From NCBI RefSeq assembly GCF_900115625.1, contig NZ_FOXD01000017.1, positions 1 to 64,000 on the forward strand: a DNA stretch of 64,000 nucleotides. The letters run 5' to 3'. The DNA is from Salibacterium halotolerans (lineage in GTDB: Bacteria; Bacillota; Bacilli; Bacillales; Marinococcaceae). The notes under the pieces are model-generated. The model had not been told where the DNA came from, did no database searches, and worked only from the letters and a program-made list of their open reading frames with translations. Position 1 is the stretch's first letter, and every line of letters begins with the position of its first letter. Of this stretch, positions 23,055-33,728 are shown piece after piece. The position numbers and the translations under genes were made by a program.

Positions 23055-23788
23055 GACCAGTTCACCTCCTGCAGTGCTTCTTCCAGGTTCAGCCTACCGG
23101 TGTATACGGCTTTTCCGGTAATTGCGCCGGCAATGCCGTCGCCTCGGCGTGCGGCCAGTTCTTTCACATCTTCGAGCCGGCTCACCCCGCCGGAAGCAAT
23201 GACTTCTGCTCCCGTCTCCCGGGCCAGTTCCGCGGTGGCCTCGACGTTCGGTCCTTCCATCATACCGTCTTTGGAGATATCGGTGAAAATAAACGTCTCT
23301 GCGCCGTATTCTACCATTTTTCTGCCAAGGGCCGCCGTTGTCACATCGGAGGTTTCGAGCCAGCCGTTGACCGCGATGCGGCCGTCCCGTGCATCCAGAC
23401 CGATCGCAATCCGGCTGCCGTAGCGCGCCAGCATCTCTTTGGCAAAATCGGGATTCTGAAGAGCCACACTTCCGAGAATGACGCGGTCCACACCGTGATT
23501 CAGGTAATAGGATACATCGTTTTCGGTCCGAATCCCGCCGCCTGCCTGTATGTTGACATCAAGCGTCCGGGCGGCTTCCACAATATGTTCGTGATTCACA
23601 CGCTGTTTGTCTCTGGCGCCGTCCAGGTCGACCATATGAATCCAGGAAGCGCCAGCCTCCTGGAAATGTTCCGCCATCGCTGAGGGAGAATCTCCGTATA
23701 CCGTTTCTTTCTCGTAATCTCCCTGAAGCAGGCGTACGCATCTGCCGCCGCGTATATCAATGGCCGGATAGAGATCGAACTTACTCAT
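23051..23788 (-). CDS. hisA: ProFAR isomerase
   Basis: HisA opens the ribose ring of ProFAR by an Amadori rearrangement. The start at 23788 ([15 protein letters not shown]) follows GGGAGA at 7 nt; an upstream start inside hisH is less likely. The 245 residues contain the Asp of YPAIDIRGG, the VDLDGAR motif, [10 protein letters not shown] and the second Asp in [13 protein letters not shown]. Confidence 0.97.
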   Translation of the reverse strand: MSKFDLYPAIDIRGGRCVRLLQGDYEKETVYGDSPSAMAEHFQEAGASWIHMVDLDGARDKQRVNHEHIVEAARTLDVNIQAGGGIRTENDVSYYLNHGVDRVILGSVALQNPDFAKEMLARYGSRIAIGLDARDGRIAVNGWLETSDVTTAALGRKMVEYGAETFIFTDISKDGMMEGPNVEATAELARETGAEVIASGGVSRLEDVKELAARRGDGIAGAITGKAVYTGRLNLEEALQEVNWS

Positions 23789-24425
23789 AGGTATTTCTCC
23801 CTTCCGCGACAATCGTGCCGAAGTTTTCAAGAATCTTCATGCCGATAGTGCTGCTTTTTTCCGGGTGGAATTGGGTGCCGAGGACACGCCCGCGGCCCAC
23901 AACCGCCGGAACCGTTTCATAATAATCGCTGTCCGCGATCAGTACGTCTTCGTCTTCGGTTTGAATCACGTAAGAATGGACAAAGTAGACGTGGCCTTCT
24001 ACTACACCCTTCAACAGATCATGCTGCGGTTGTTTGAATGAGAGCTTGTTCCAGCCCATATGCGGCACTTTGTACGCTGTGCCGTCTTCGGTGACACCGG
24101 GAAAATGCTTCGCATAACCGGGAAGAAAACCAAGTCCTTCGGTATGTTTGTTTTCTTCACTGCCGTCGAACAGAAGCTGCATGCCAAGGCATATGCCAAG
24201 CAGTGGTCTGCCGTCGGCGGCCCATTTTTTGATGAAATCTTCCTGGCCTTTTTCTTGCAGCAGGTTCATCGCATCGTGAAACGATCCGACACCCGGCAGG
24301 ATCAGTCCGTCCGCTTCTGCCAGACGATCCGGATCTTCCGACAGAAAGTACGGAACGTTCAGCCGTTCCAGTGCTTTGCTGACACTGTGGAGGTTTCCCA
24401 TCCCGTAATCAATAACTCCGATCAT
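23781..24425 (-). CDS. hisH: imidazole glycerol phosphate synthase, glutaminase subunit
   Basis: Class I glutamine amidotransferase that feeds ammonia to HisF. The 214 residues have the nucleophile Cys in [12 protein letters not shown], the oxyanion motif VGSFHDAM, and the catalytic His/Glu in [10 protein letters not shown]. It overlaps hisA by 8 nt. Confidence 0.97.
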   Translation of the reverse strand: MIGVIDYGMGNLHSVSKALERLNVPYFLSEDPDRLAEADGLILPGVGSFHDAMNLLQEKGQEDFIKKWAADGRPLLGICLGMQLLFDGSEENKHTEGLGFLPGYAKHFPGVTEDGTAYKVPHMGWNKLSFKQPQHDLLKGVVEGHVYFVHSYVIQTEDEDVLIADSDYYETVPAVVGRGRVLGTQFHPEKSSTIGMKILENFGTIVAEGRNTYE

Positions 24426-24444
24426 GTCCTTCCCACTTCCTTCC

Positions 24445-25035
24445 TTACAACATTCCTTTTGTCGAGGGAACTCCTTTTACCCGGTCATCCATCTGCACCG
24501 CTTCATCAAGCGCACGTCCAAGCGCCTTGAACACGGCTTCGACAATATGGTGGGTGTTGTGGCCGTAATGGACGATGACATGCAGATTAATTCTTGCTTC
24601 CACCGCAAATTTCCAAAGAAATTCATGCACGAGCTCCGTGTCAAATGTACCAATCGAGGCAGCCGGGAGATGCGCACGGTACTCCAGGTGCGGGCGGTTG
24701 CTTAGATCGACGACCACCTGGGCGAGCGCGTCATCCATCGGCACCAGTGCCTGCCCGTAGCGCCGGATTCCTTTTTTGTCCCCCAGCGCTTCCTGAAAAA
24801 CATGCCCGAGACAGATGCCGATATCCTCGGTCGTGTGATGATCATCAACGTCTGTGTCGCCGTTTGCGTCAATCGTCACATCGAAGTGGCCGTGTTTCGT
24901 GAATAGATCAAGCATATGAGTCAAAAATGGAACACCGGTCGAGATGGAACCATTTCCTTCGCCATCCAGGTCCATGTTCAGGCGGATATCTGTTTCCTTC
25001 GTTTTTCTTTCGATGGAACTGCTGCGTGATGTCAT
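24445..25035 (-). CDS. hisB: imidazoleglycerol-phosphate dehydratase
   Basis: A manganese enzyme of 196 residues removing water from imidazole glycerol phosphate. Metal-binding motifs [13 protein letters not shown] and [19 protein letters not shown] are intact. It is the single-domain form with no histidinol-phosphatase domain; no separate phosphatase or hisC gene is in this operon. Confidence 0.97.
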   Translation of the reverse strand: MTSRSSSIERKTKETDIRLNMDLDGEGNGSISTGVPFLTHMLDLFTKHGHFDVTIDANGDTDVDDHHTTEDIGICLGHVFQEALGDKKGIRRYGQALVPMDDALAQVVVDLSNRPHLEYRAHLPAASIGTFDTELVHEFLWKFAVEARINLHVIVHYGHNTHHIVEAVFKALGRALDEAVQMDDRVKGVPSTKGML

Positions 25036-26309
25036 CCGTTCTCTCCTTTCCCGCGGCGCTCCACGGCGCGCGCATGACCTTCCAGCCCTTCCAGACGGGC
25101 AATTTGTGCAATATCACCGGCATGATCTTCAAGAGCGGTGCGGCTGTAGGAAATAATACTCGATTTTTTCGTGAAATCATCCACGCTGAGCGGACTCGAA
25201 AAGCGGGCGGTGCCGTTTGTCGGGAGAACATGGTTGGGGCCCGCCATGTAATCACCGACAGGTTCCGAGCTGTACGGGCCGAGAAAAATAGCTCCCGCGT
25301 GCCGGATACGGCCGAGAAGGGCATGCGGATCTTCCACGAGCAGTTCGAGATGCTCTCCGGCAAGCTGATTCACCGCCTCCACCGCCTGTGTCATGGAATC
25401 GGCAAGGTAAATAGCTCCGTGATGACAGAGCGATGCAGCGGCGATGTCCTTTTTCGGAAGGGTTTCCAGCTGTTTATCGACTTCAGCTTTTGTCTGCTCC
25501 GCGACATAGCGGGACGTCGTAACGAGCACGGCCGACGACATTTCATCGTGCTCGGCCTGGGAAATCAGGTCCGCTGCTGCCAGATCCGGGGACGTTGTTT
25601 CATCAGCCAGCACGACAATTTCACTGGGGCCGGCGATCATATCAATGTCCACCTGCCCGAATACCTCGCGTTTTGCGAGGGCCACAAAAATGTTGCCGGG
25701 ACCGGTGATTTTATCCACGCGTGGAACGGTTTCGGTTCCGTAGGCAAGAGCCGCCACCGCCTGGGCGCCGCCTGCTTTCAAGATCCGGCTGACACCGAGT
25801 TCCGCGGCTGTCACAAGCACTCCGGGAGTCAGTTTTCCGTCTGCATCCGGCGGCGACGTCATTACAATGTCTTCCACGCCGGCGGTCTGGGCCGGGATAA
25901 CATTCATCATAATCGTTGATGGATAGGCAGCCTTGCCTCCGGGGACATACACCCCCGCCCGGTCGAGCGGTGTGATTTTCTGACCGAGCATCGTTCCATC
26001 TTCCTGGGTTGTTATCCAGGACTGTCTGATCTGTTTTTCATGAAAAGAACGAATGTTGGCCATCGCCCGGCGCAGGGCCTTAAGAGACTTGTCGGAAAAA
26101 TCCCGGTACGCCTCTTCCATTTCCTGCGGCGTGACAAAAAAAGAATCCAGCCGGGCTCCGTCGTATAATTCCGTCAATTCACGAAGGCCGTCGTCCCCTT
26201 TTTCCCGGATTTTTGCCACAATCGCTCCAACGGTTTCTCTTTCCTTTTCCGTGCTTTGTTCCAGATTTCGTTCCAGACTTACCTCAGGGCCGAGTTCCAC
26301 GATGTTCAT
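25032..26309 (-). CDS. hisD: histidinol dehydrogenase
   Basis: Zinc enzyme making histidine from histidinol in two NAD-linked oxidations. The 425 residues have [15 protein letters not shown], the [15 protein letters not shown] motif, the base region SQAEHDEMS, and [14 protein letters not shown]. It overlaps hisG and hisB by 4 nt each. Confidence 0.98.
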   Translation of the reverse strand: MNIVELGPEVSLERNLEQSTEKERETVGAIVAKIREKGDDGLRELTELYDGARLDSFFVTPQEMEEAYRDFSDKSLKALRRAMANIRSFHEKQIRQSWITTQEDGTMLGQKITPLDRAGVYVPGGKAAYPSTIMMNVIPAQTAGVEDIVMTSPPDADGKLTPGVLVTAAELGVSRILKAGGAQAVAALAYGTETVPRVDKITGPGNIFVALAKREVFGQVDIDMIAGPSEIVVLADETTSPDLAAADLISQAEHDEMSSAVLVTTSRYVAEQTKAEVDKQLETLPKKDIAAASLCHHGAIYLADSMTQAVEAVNQLAGEHLELLVEDPHALLGRIRHAGAIFLGPYSSEPVGDYMAGPNHVLPTNGTARFSSPLSVDDFTKKSSIISYSRTALEDHAGDIAQIARLEGLEGHARAVERRGKGENG

Positions 26310-26944
26310 CGCACGTCCTCCTCTATCACTTCCGCAAGCCGCGCCGCTATCTCATCAATTCGGCTGTCTTTCAGGCGGTAGCTGACGGGATTCACAATCA
26401 GCCGCGACGTGATGGATACAATCGTCTCGAGCTCCACCAGGCCGTTTTCCTTCAGCGTCCTGCCGCTTGAGACAATATCAACAATCCGGTCGGCGAGACC
26501 GACAAGCGGCGCAAGTTCAATTGATCCGTTCAACTTAATAATCTCCACCTGTTCCCCCTGTTCCTTGAAATAACGGGCAGCAAGATTCGGGTACTTGGAC
26601 GCTACTTTCGGATTGACATCTGTTTTCTCAAACCCGGGAAGCCCCGCCACCGCCATGTAGCAGGGGCTGATGCCAAGATCAAGCACTTCATGCACGTCCC
26701 GTTCTTCTTCGAGCATCGTATCCTTCCCGGCTACTCCGATATCGGCCACCCCGTGTTCAACGTAGGTCGGCACGTCCATCGGTTTAGCCAGGATAAAACG
26801 CATATCCGCTTCCGGAGCATCCACAATCAATTTTCTCGAATCATCAAATTCCGGAGGCAGGGAAAAACCGGCCCGGCGGAGAAGTTCAACCGCTTCTTCA
26901 AAGATCCGGCCCTTAGGCATCGCTATTTTCAAAGGTTCTGTCAT
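26306..26944 (-). CDS. hisG: ATP phosphoribosyltransferase, short catalytic form
   Basis: First enzyme of histidine synthesis. The 212-residue short form lacks the C-terminal regulatory domain and needs HisZ, which is encoded directly upstream. Motifs include [23 protein letters not shown] and the PRPP loop [14 protein letters not shown]. Confidence 0.97.
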   Translation of the reverse strand: MTEPLKIAMPKGRIFEEAVELLRRAGFSLPPEFDDSRKLIVDAPEADMRFILAKPMDVPTYVEHGVADIGVAGKDTMLEEERDVHEVLDLGISPCYMAVAGLPGFEKTDVNPKVASKYPNLAARYFKEQGEQVEIIKLNGSIELAPLVGLADRIVDIVSSGRTLKENGLVELETIVSITSRLIVNPVSYRLKDSRIDEIAARLAEVIEEDVR

Positions 26945-28125
26945 CTGCCTTCGTCCTCCTTCGCCGCTTTGTTCAGATCAATCCATTCGCTGAAACTGCT
27001 CTGCAGCTGCTCCACGTTCTCCACGCCGGCTTTATCCTGGAGAACGACCCGTTTTCCGAGTCCGCGCTGCCGCCGTGCTTCTTCCACCGCTTCGCTTCTC
27101 TGTTCACGACTGAATAAAATGCAGGTCTGAGCGGGTTTTTCGCCGGTAAGACCGAGCGCTTCGACGAGAAGGTCGAGGCGGATACCGAATCCGGTGGCGC
27201 GTCCCGGGCGTTCAAACTTACCCAGCAGCTCATCGTACCGGCCGCCTCCCGCAAGCGGAAAACCGAGCCGGCTTCCATATCCTTCAAAAACGACACCGGT
27301 GTAATAACTCATGTGGAGCACCAGGTTGAAATCAAAAGTAACGTGCTGCTCTACGCCGTAGCACTCCAGCACTTCGCGGATCTGCCGGAGGTTCTCAAGC
27401 GCCCTGCCGGCTTCCCCGTTGTGGACGAGCGCGTCCGCTTCATCGAGCTTCTCTGCGCCGCCCCGCAGCTGAAGCAGTCCGAGCAGACGGTTTTCCTCTT
27501 CTTTTGGAAGGCCGAGCGATTTTACGTGCTGTCCAAATCCAACGTGATTCTTTTCATATAAAAAGCGACGCAGGTTGTCCACCGGTTCTTCGTCTCCGAG
27601 CACATCAAACAGCAGCGCGTTGACATAGCCGATATGGCCGACCGCCACCTGGAAGTCTTCAAGTCCTGCTTCTTTCAGGGCGGCCGCCATTAACGCGATG
27701 ACTTCGCCGTCAGCACTCGCCGTGCTGTCGCCAACAAGCTCCACACCCATCTGCTCAAATTCCGCAGGCCGGCCGCCCTCGCGCTGCTGCGCGCGAAAAA
27801 CATTGGTATGGTACGACAGACGGATAGGAAAAGACTGCTCTTTCAGGCTCGATGCCGCCACTCTTGCGATAGGCGCGGTCATATCAGGGCGCAGTACAAG
27901 GGTATGCCCCTGCTGATCCAGCAGTTTGAACAGCTGCTGATCCAAAATGGCCGATGCGCGGCCTACCGTATCGTAATACTCCAGAGCAGGTGTTTCGATA
28001 GGGAGATATCCCCAGCTTCCAATTTCAGATTCCAGGCGGTCCGCAACACTGCGTTTTGTCTGGTAATAAGCCGGCAGTGTGTCCCGCATGCCCAGTGGTT
28101 TTTCAAACATAAATGGCTGCGTCAA
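26941..28125 (-). CDS. hisZ: ATP phosphoribosyltransferase regulatory subunit
   Basis: HisZ is a histidyl-tRNA synthetase-like protein with no tRNA charging activity that makes short HisG active and histidine-sensitive. I take the TTG at 28125 as start, 8 nt after AAAGGAG (a GTG at 28134 overlaps it), giving 394 residues. Class II motifs remain visible: motif 1 region around [10 protein letters not shown], motif 2 [16 protein letters not shown], and [13 protein letters not shown]. It leads the operon. Confidence 0.94.
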   Translation of the reverse strand: MTQPFMFEKPLGMRDTLPAYYQTKRSVADRLESEIGSWGYLPIETPALEYYDTVGRASAILDQQLFKLLDQQGHTLVLRPDMTAPIARVAASSLKEQSFPIRLSYHTNVFRAQQREGGRPAEFEQMGVELVGDSTASADGEVIALMAAALKEAGLEDFQVAVGHIGYVNALLFDVLGDEEPVDNLRRFLYEKNHVGFGQHVKSLGLPKEEENRLLGLLQLRGGAEKLDEADALVHNGEAGRALENLRQIREVLECYGVEQHVTFDFNLVLHMSYYTGVVFEGYGSRLGFPLAGGGRYDELLGKFERPGRATGFGIRLDLLVEALGLTGEKPAQTCILFSREQRSEAVEEARRQRGLGKRVVLQDKAGVENVEQLQSSFSEWIDLNKAAKEDEGR

Positions 28126-28268
28126 AACAGACACTCCTTTCGAGTCGGGGGAATTGGTTCGTTATATGTATGCAAAAGGACGGGAAAGACCCTCTGTATC
28201 TTGCAGGAATAGAAAAAATTTTTACTTTAGTCTGCTAATGTAATAGAGAGATAAAGTGTATATCATGT

Positions 28269-28297
28269 AGTTTACACCCATGCCGAAGCGCCGTCAA
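28269..28297 (-). promoter_or_regulatory. his operon promoter (sigma-A)
   Basis: TTGACG (28297-28292), 17-nt spacer, TAAACT (28274-28269). The leader of about 135 nt before hisZ shows no T-box (no AGGGTGG motif), so the mode of histidine control is not evident. Confidence 0.75.
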
Positions 28298-28320
28298 TCC
28301 GGAAAATATGCTATTAAAAA

Positions 28321-28361
28321 AGCCCTTTTCCGGCGCAGTCGGGTGCGCCGGTAAAAGGGCT
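28321..28361 (-). terminator. yvoF terminator
   Basis: AGCCCTTTTACCGGCGCA pairs with TGCGCCGGAAAAGGGCT, one bulge, followed on minus by six T residues. It divides the hprK operon from the his operon. Confidence 0.9.
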
Positions 28362-28845
28362 ATCTGGACGTGTGAAGGATCTGAAGCGGGTTTCCGCCGA
28401 CGACGCTCCCGGCTTCCACGTCTTTATGGACGACTGAGCCCGCCGCTACCACCGCCTCGTCACCAATCCGCACTCCCGGCAGAATGGTGGAATTGGCTCC
28501 TATCATGACGTGATCACCGATTTCCACAGCACCGAGCCGGTATTCGGTGATCAGGTATTCATGAGCGAGAATCGTTGTATTGTATCCTATCACGCTGTTT
28601 TTTCCTATGGATATTTTTTCTGGATACATGACATCCGGCATCATCATTAAGGCAAATGCCGTTTTTTCTCCAACCTGCATGCGCAGAAAGGTTCGGTACA
28701 TCCAGTTTTTCAGCGGCAGAAAAGGGGTCAGGCGGGCAGTCTGAATGACGATGAAATTTTTGACGACCTTCCAGAACGATACCGTTTTGTACATCTGCCA
28801 GAGGGAGTTGGAGGATTCCACCGGGTACCGCTCCGTGCGCCTCAT
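28360..28845 (-). CDS. yvoF: hexapeptide-repeat acetyltransferase (YvoF)
   Basis: A left-handed beta-helix acyltransferase of 161 residues. The hexapeptide repeats run from about residue 75 (KISIGKNSVIGYNT, VEIGDHVMIGANSTILPGV, IGDEAVVAAGSVV) with the catalytic-type His in ILAHEYLI. The acceptor is unknown. It overlaps ppaX by 4 nt and ends the hprK-lgt-ppaX-yvoF run. Confidence 0.88.
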   Translation of the reverse strand: MRRTERYPVESSNSLWQMYKTVSFWKVVKNFIVIQTARLTPFLPLKNWMYRTFLRMQVGEKTAFALMMMPDVMYPEKISIGKNSVIGYNTTILAHEYLITEYRLGAVEIGDHVMIGANSTILPGVRIGDEAVVAAGSVVHKDVEAGSVVGGNPLQILHTSR

Positions 28846-29489
28846 GTCTCTTTCACTCCCACATACCCAAGGATGCCGGGCATCGTCTGCAGCATAATGT
28901 CCGGTTCGAAAGACTGCAGGTGCGCTTCCCCTTTAATCGTCCAGGCGACACCAGCCGTCGTCACCCCTGCGTTTTTTCCGGCGAGGATGTCATACTGGCT
29001 GTCCCCCACCATCATCGTTTCATCCGGTCCGGATCCGAAAGGCTCCATCGCCCGCTGCAGCGGCTCCGGATCAGGCTTTGCCCGTTTTACATCGGCCAGC
29101 GTAATAACGGTTGGGAAGTAAGGAGCGAGACCCGATGTTTCCAGCCCAAGCAGGGCGGTTTCCCTGCGCTTGGTCGTCACCACAGCGAGATGGAACCCCT
29201 GCTCATGCAGCGTCTGTATCGTTTCGGTGACTCCTTCGTACTCTTCCAGCAGCTCATCGTGGTGATCGAGTGTGAATTGCTGATACATCCGGATCATCCC
29301 ATCCGCCTGATCGGGATCAATCGAGCGGAAATTATCGGGAAGAGGCGTCCCGATAAACCCGATAATATCCTCCCGCGAATACCGGCCGGGATAATAAGAC
29401 TCCAGCACATGTTCAAACGAAGCGATAATGAGTGGGTTGGTGTTCACAAGCGTACCATCAAAATCAAACAAAATGGTATTTATCGTCAT
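28842..29489 (-). CDS. ppaX: pyrophosphatase PpaX
   Basis: A HAD-family hydrolase that in B. subtilis removes the pyrophosphate made when HprK dephosphorylates Ser-P HPr and Crh. The 215 residues have motif I LFDFDGTLVNT, motif II VVTTKRRETA, the KPDPEPL Lys and motif IV GDSQYDILAGKNAG. Location next to hprK supports this over a generic phosphoglycolate phosphatase. Confidence 0.93.
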   Translation of the reverse strand: MTINTILFDFDGTLVNTNPLIIASFEHVLESYYPGRYSREDIIGFIGTPLPDNFRSIDPDQADGMIRMYQQFTLDHHDELLEEYEGVTETIQTLHEQGFHLAVVTTKRRETALLGLETSGLAPYFPTVITLADVKRAKPDPEPLQRAMEPFGSGPDETMMVGDSQYDILAGKNAGVTTAGVAWTIKGEAHLQSFEPDIMLQTMPGILGYVGVKET

Positions 29490-29513
29490 AAGCTGCCTCC
29501 TTGCGGTCCGTCT

Positions 29514-30380
29514 TTATTTTTTCTTTTTGGATGAAGATTTGGTTTTTTGTTTGGGCACTCCGCTTCCATCTTCATCCAGATAACGGGCGGAGGCAAGACC
29601 GGTCTTTCTACGGTACGCCCACAGCAGAGCCGAACCGATAATCAGTACCACCGAAATGACCTGGGCGGCCATGAGGTTATCGCCGATCATCAAGCTGTCT
29701 GTCCTCATCGCTTCGATAAAGAAACGGCCGGCGGAATACCAGATCACGTAACTCAGGAACAGTTCGCCCCGTTTCAGGTTGACGCGGCGGAGCAGGAGCA
29801 GAAGAATGAGCCCGAGCACGTTCCAGACGGATTCATACAGAAAGGTCGGGTGATAATACGTGCCGTCTATGAACATCTGCTCGATGATAAAATTGGGGAG
29901 CTGCAGGTTTTCAAGAAAAGCACGTGAAACCGGGCCGCCATGCGCTTCCTGGTTCACGAAGTTTCCCCAGCGGCCGACAGCCTGTCCGAGAATAATACTC
30001 GGCGCGGCAATGTCTGCCATTTTCCAGAACGATACGCCCCGCATTCTTGTAAATACAACAGCGGTAAGGACAGCGCCGATCAGCCCGCCGTGAATGGCAA
30101 GGCCGCCTTCCCACACCGCCAGTATTTCGCCTGGATTGTCCGCATAATATCCCCAGCGGAAAATCACATAATAAAGCCTGGCGCACAAAATCGAAATCGG
30201 TATAGCAAAAATAAGAAGATCCGCAAAAATATCTTTAGGCAGGCCGCGTTTTTTGGATTCCCGGTTTGCAAGTAAAAATCCGAGAAGGGCGCCCAGTCCG
30301 ATTAGAATACCGTACCAGTAAACCGGCCAGGACCCGATTTGAAACGCGACACGATCAATAGGTAGTGCTGTATATATCAT
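29514..30380 (-). CDS. lgt: prolipoprotein diacylglyceryl transferase
   Basis: Integral membrane enzyme that adds diacylglycerol to lipobox Cys residues. The 288 residues show seven hydrophobic segments, the [10 protein letters not shown] motif with essential His, and the signature [16 protein letters not shown]. The C terminus is a lysine-rich tail. Lipoproteins in the window (cccB, 53582-54691) are likely substrates. Confidence 0.96.
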   Translation of the reverse strand: MIYTALPIDRVAFQIGSWPVYWYGILIGLGALLGFLLANRESKKRGLPKDIFADLLIFAIPISILCARLYYVIFRWGYYADNPGEILAVWEGGLAIHGGLIGAVLTAVVFTRMRGVSFWKMADIAAPSIILGQAVGRWGNFVNQEAHGGPVSRAFLENLQLPNFIIEQMFIDGTYYHPTFLYESVWNVLGLILLLLLRRVNLKRGELFLSYVIWYSAGRFFIEAMRTDSLMIGDNLMAAQVISVVLIIGSALLWAYRRKTGLASARYLDEDGSGVPKQKTKSSSKKKK

Positions 30381-30398
30381 CTGTCTTCTCTCCTATCC

Positions 30399-31334
30399 TT
30401 AAAAATCCTCCCGGTTCCCCTCTTCAATAACATCGGTTAAACGGTCGGAAAACTGCTTTGCCGTGTTAATGCCCATCCGCTTCAGACGGAAATTCATCGC
30501 CGCCACTTCGACGATAACAGCAAGGTTACGTCCGGGGCGGACAGGAATCGTATACTTCGGTATTTCTGTGTCAATGATCGGAAGCGTCGCTTCTTCCAGG
30601 CCGAGACGGTCGTACGCTTTGTTTTCATCCCAGAGTTCCAGGTGGATCGTCAGTCCGATACGCTTAAACGGACGTACCGCTCCCGCTCCAAACAAGGTCA
30701 TCACATCAATAATACCCAGACCCCGTATTTCAAGCAGGTGCCGTATCAATTCCGGCGCACTTCCGACGAGCGTATCTCCGTGCTGCTGGAAAATCTCAAC
30801 CGAATCATCGGCAACAAGACGGTGGCCGCGGCGCACCAAATCCAGGGCGGTTTCACTTTTACCGACGCCGCTCGCTCCCGTTAACAGCACACCAATGCCG
30901 TAAATATCCACGAGCACTCCATGGACAGCCGTCGATTTGGCCAGCCGTGCTTCGAGAAAGTTGGTAAGCTGACTGCTCAGACGCGTCGTCGTAACATCGG
31001 AGCGCATCACCGGAACGCCCATATTTTCTGCGCTGTCCAGCAGTTCCGGCGGAGCAATCAGACCCCGCGAAATAATAATCCCCGGTGTGTCATATGTACA
31101 AAGGTTCGTCATCCGTTCTTTTTTCTCTTCCTCACTCAGCTGCTGAAAAAAAGACAGCTCCGTCCGTCCAAGGAGCTGCAGCCGTTTGGCGGGATAATAC
31201 GTGAAAAACCCGGCCATTTCGATTCCGGGCCGCGAAATGTCACTCGTTGTAATAGCGCGGTATACCCCGTCGTTCCCGGCGAGCACCTCCATATTGAATT
31301 GTTTGACTAAATCATTGGCGCTTACTTTCGGCAT
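30399..31334 (-). CDS. hprK: HPr kinase/phosphorylase
   Basis: Bifunctional sensor that phosphorylates HPr and Crh on Ser46 and reverses it by phosphorolysis. I take the ATG at 31334 ([14 protein letters not shown], 311 residues), preceded by GAGGGG at 5 nt; an upstream frame start at 31433 would add a tail not seen in the family. The P-loop [12 protein letters not shown], the [11 protein letters not shown] segment and the HprK signature [15 protein letters not shown] are intact. Confidence 0.96.
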   Translation of the reverse strand: MPKVSANDLVKQFNMEVLAGNDGVYRAITTSDISRPGIEMAGFFTYYPAKRLQLLGRTELSFFQQLSEEEKKERMTNLCTYDTPGIIISRGLIAPPELLDSAENMGVPVMRSDVTTTRLSSQLTNFLEARLAKSTAVHGVLVDIYGIGVLLTGASGVGKSETALDLVRRGHRLVADDSVEIFQQHGDTLVGSAPELIRHLLEIRGLGIIDVMTLFGAGAVRPFKRIGLTIHLELWDENKAYDRLGLEEATLPIIDTEIPKYTIPVRPGRNLAVIVEVAAMNFRLKRMGINTAKQFSDRLTDVIEEGNREDF

Positions 31335-31750
31335 ACATACCCCTCTACCTTGTTCCTTTCCGGAGAGTGCTGCTCCGGTTGGAATCATCAGAATTTTTCT
31401 GCTTATGCTTTTCTTATTGTAGCACGTTTTCACCGTCTATTGGAAATCAAGGTTTGAGAAAGAGGATGTGGCAGGCAGGGGATGGTTGTGGCGGGTTGGC
31501 GGGATGGAGGCGGGGTGAAAGGTAGGATAGGAAGTGGACACTACATGGTCGAATAATGTATGTAGTGTCCTCGGAAAGTATATCAAGAAACACTGCGACT
31601 CCGGCGCGGACGATTAGTGGTTCCTCGGCTTTCTTAAGGAACCACTATCCTCCCGTTTCAGCGCCGTAGTGTCCGCTTTATGGTGTTTCACGGGCACTGG
31701 TTCCTCCTTTGGGCATGGTAATGGGTGGAGACAGACTGCCGGATGAAAAA
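31335..31750. repeat. intergenic repeat region between yvlD and hprK
   Basis: No gene is visible. The region holds a hairpin GGACACTACAT/ATGTAGTGTCC (about 31535-31570) and one copy (31589-31640) of a repeat unit with the order CACT, CCGGCG, GATTAGTGGTTC that recurs at 45332-45370 and 50815-50845. GAACCACTA also recurs inverted at about 31640. Confidence 0.6.
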
Positions 31751-31754
31751 GAGC

Positions 31755-31798
31755 GTTTCCGACTATCACGCAAGATAATCGAAAACGCTCTTTTTTTC
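31755..31798 (-). terminator. yvlD terminator
   Basis: GAGCGTTT and AAACGCTC arms with an inner CGATTATC/GATAGTCG stem, and T runs on both sides. The core GATAATCG/CGACTATC is shared with the hpf terminator at 50972-51008. Confidence 0.85.
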
Positions 31799-31820
31799 CA
31801 GGTATCGCGGGGCTCACCGC

Positions 31821-32183
31821 TTAAGACCGGTCGCTGCGCAGCGGTTCCACAATAAAATTGTTGATAAGCACGTTCAACAGGGCAATCAGCACTGCGGCAA
31901 GCAGCGCCATGCCGAAGCTTGAAATCGAGAATAAATCACCCATCAATTCAGACGTCAGCATGAGCAGCGCCGCATTGATGATAAAAACGAAAAAACCGAG
32001 AGTTACGACCGTAATAGGCAGTGTCAGGATAACAAGCAGCGGCCGGATGAGCATATTAATGATGGAGAGCAGCAGCGCGGCGGTAAATGCCGCGCCGAGA
32101 CCGTCCAGCTCAAAACCCGGAAAGAAGCCGGCCACCACCATGAGGGTCACCATGTTAACGAGAAACGGAACGAGACATCCCAT
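31821..32183 (-). CDS. yvlD: phage holin family membrane protein (YvlD)
   Basis: A 120-residue protein of the DUF360/holin-4-like family with four membrane segments (for example FTAALLLSIINMLIRPLLVIL and ALLAAVLIALLNVLINNFIV). Its function is not established; in Bacillus it is co-transcribed with PspC- and DUF4097-domain genes under envelope-stress sigma factors. Its ATG overlaps the pspC stop by one base. Confidence 0.85.
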   Translation of the reverse strand: MGCLVPFLVNMVTLMVVAGFFPGFELDGLGAAFTAALLLSIINMLIRPLLVILTLPITVVTLGFFVFIINAALLMLTSELMGDLFSISSFGMALLAAVLIALLNVLINNFIVEPLRSDRS

Positions 32184-32383
32184 TATTCTGCGGTGTCTCC
32201 CTCATTCGGCAGAATAAAGGTGAGCACCAGGTAAGCAATCGGAATAGGGAACAACCATGTGACAAAAAACAGAACAACGGTGATGATGCGGATGAGCATT
32301 GGGTCCACACCGAAATAATCGGCAATGCCGCCGCATACACCCGCCAGTTTTCGGTTTGATCGGCTGCGGACTAACTTTTTCAT
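32183..32383 (-). CDS. yvlC: PspC-domain membrane protein (YvlC)
   Basis: A 66-residue PspC protein: the start KKLVRSRSNRKLAGVCGGIADYFG is the domain signature, and one long hydrophobic segment follows (IRIITVVLFFVTWLFPIPIA). PspC proteins respond to membrane stress. It stands between yvlB and yvlD with little spacing. Confidence 0.9.
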   Translation of the reverse strand: MKKLVRSRSNRKLAGVCGGIADYFGVDPMLIRIITVVLFFVTWLFPIPIAYLVLTFILPNEGDTAE

Positions 32384-32396
32384 CCTATCTGCCTCC

Positions 32397-33590
32397 TCAA
32401 CTGTCTTCCGGTTTCACAGAAATAGAACCGGTCTTTGTCTGTGCATTCAAACGGAGACGCGGGGACGCTTCCGTGTTGGAAGTAAAGCGCAGTGATTTCT
32501 GAATGAAATCCTTCTTCTCCTCATGAATGTCCATGTCCCTTAATGAATAATTGTAATTGCCCACATTGGTGCGGAGGTGCCCTTCTGTCCTTATTTCCGG
32601 AGGAACTGTTACAAAAATACTCCCGGTTGTGGCAGAAAGCGCGGCCCTCGCATCCTGGCTGACTCTCATTAACGCATCAATAGTGCCGTTAACCGATTCC
32701 GCTTCCAGATCCCGGATGTCTGCGTTCAGTTCAATGGTACCGTTCATGGTTTTCACGTCCCCGACGTCTATACGGCCTCCGGTCACTTTTACCGGGCCGT
32801 TCACCGTTTCCAGGTGACACTTCATCGTGTCCGGCTGCTCGATTGTAAGACTGCCGTTCACGGCTTTGGCAGACAAACTGTTCACTTTTACTTCTTTCCC
32901 TCTCAAGTGCCCGTTAAACGTATACAGGTTCAGGCTTTCATACGTCCGGCGCGGCACGTACAGCACCGCATCCACTTTCATCGTTTTCGTTCTCGTGTAG
33001 AAACGCAGGTGTGTGTCGTCCACTTCAAACACCGTTTCTTTCAGAAATTCCTGCCGTGCCTCTTCCTGGGTCCGGCTCTTATATACTTTCACGTCACATT
33101 CCAGCTTCACATCCGCCTCATCCCAGGGCCTCCACTCGAGCGATCCATTTTCCAGGGAAATATCAAGAGACGGCTGCTCTATATTTTTATGCTGGAAAAT
33201 ATGATGGACTTCCTGATAAGGACCGAAATTAAAGTCCAGATCCAGTTCTTTAATTTTTCGTACAGCACTGTCGATAAAATCGTAGAAACCGGTTGCTGCA
33301 CCTGAGCGGTGGTCTTCCTGCTTTTCCTGTTCCCGATCTGTATTCCAGTCCGAGCGGCTTTCCTGACGGCCGCTGACGCGGGTCGGCAGACTGGTTTCCG
33401 TGGAAGGCCCTGTTTTCTCTTCTTCTTTCCGGGATGCGCCTGTATCCGGTCCGGAAACCGATTGATTGCTTTCCTCCGTCTGCTTTTCCCCGTCACCGTC
33501 GTTCACGGCCTTCAGAAGTTTGGATCCATCTTCAGGTGAGATTTTTCCGTCTTCCACCATTTTTAAGATCAGCTTGCGTTCTTCCTCCAT
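32397..33590 (-). CDS. yvlB: DUF4097-family protein (YvlB, LiaX-like)
   Basis: A 397-residue protein. Residues 1-30 (EEERKLILKMVEDGKISPEDGSKLL) form a short SHOCT-like helical domain, then a long polar acidic linker with no hydrophobic segment, then from about 150 a beta-helix-like DUF4097 domain with repeats such as SLSAKAVNGSLTIEQP, LETVNGPVKVTGG and VKTMNGTIELNA. LiaX of enterococci shares this layout and senses antimicrobial peptides. Role here is inferred from the yvlBCD context. Confidence 0.82.
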   Translation of the reverse strand: MEEERKLILKMVEDGKISPEDGSKLLKAVNDGDGEKQTEESNQSVSGPDTGASRKEEEKTGPSTETSLPTRVSGRQESRSDWNTDREQEKQEDHRSGAATGFYDFIDSAVRKIKELDLDFNFGPYQEVHHIFQHKNIEQPSLDISLENGSLEWRPWDEADVKLECDVKVYKSRTQEEARQEFLKETVFEVDDTHLRFYTRTKTMKVDAVLYVPRRTYESLNLYTFNGHLRGKEVKVNSLSAKAVNGSLTIEQPDTMKCHLETVNGPVKVTGGRIDVGDVKTMNGTIELNADIRDLEAESVNGTIDALMRVSQDARAALSATTGSIFVTVPPEIRTEGHLRTNVGNYNYSLRDMDIHEEKKDFIQKSLRFTSNTEASPRLRLNAQTKTGSISVKPEDS

Positions 33591-33728
33591 GATTGATCCC
33601 TTCCTTTTTAAGTAATTTAAGGGTCCTGTGCAACCATTCAGACTGTCTTATTTCTTTTTACGCAGACGGTCCCGGCTCCGTTTCAATTTTTCGGGTAGAA
33701 TCCGCCGGGGCGGCTTTCATGAGTTTTC

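Noticed and set aside
28135-28268. Possible T-box in the his leader
   Set aside because: No AGGGTGG(N)ACCGCG motif and no terminator in the leader.
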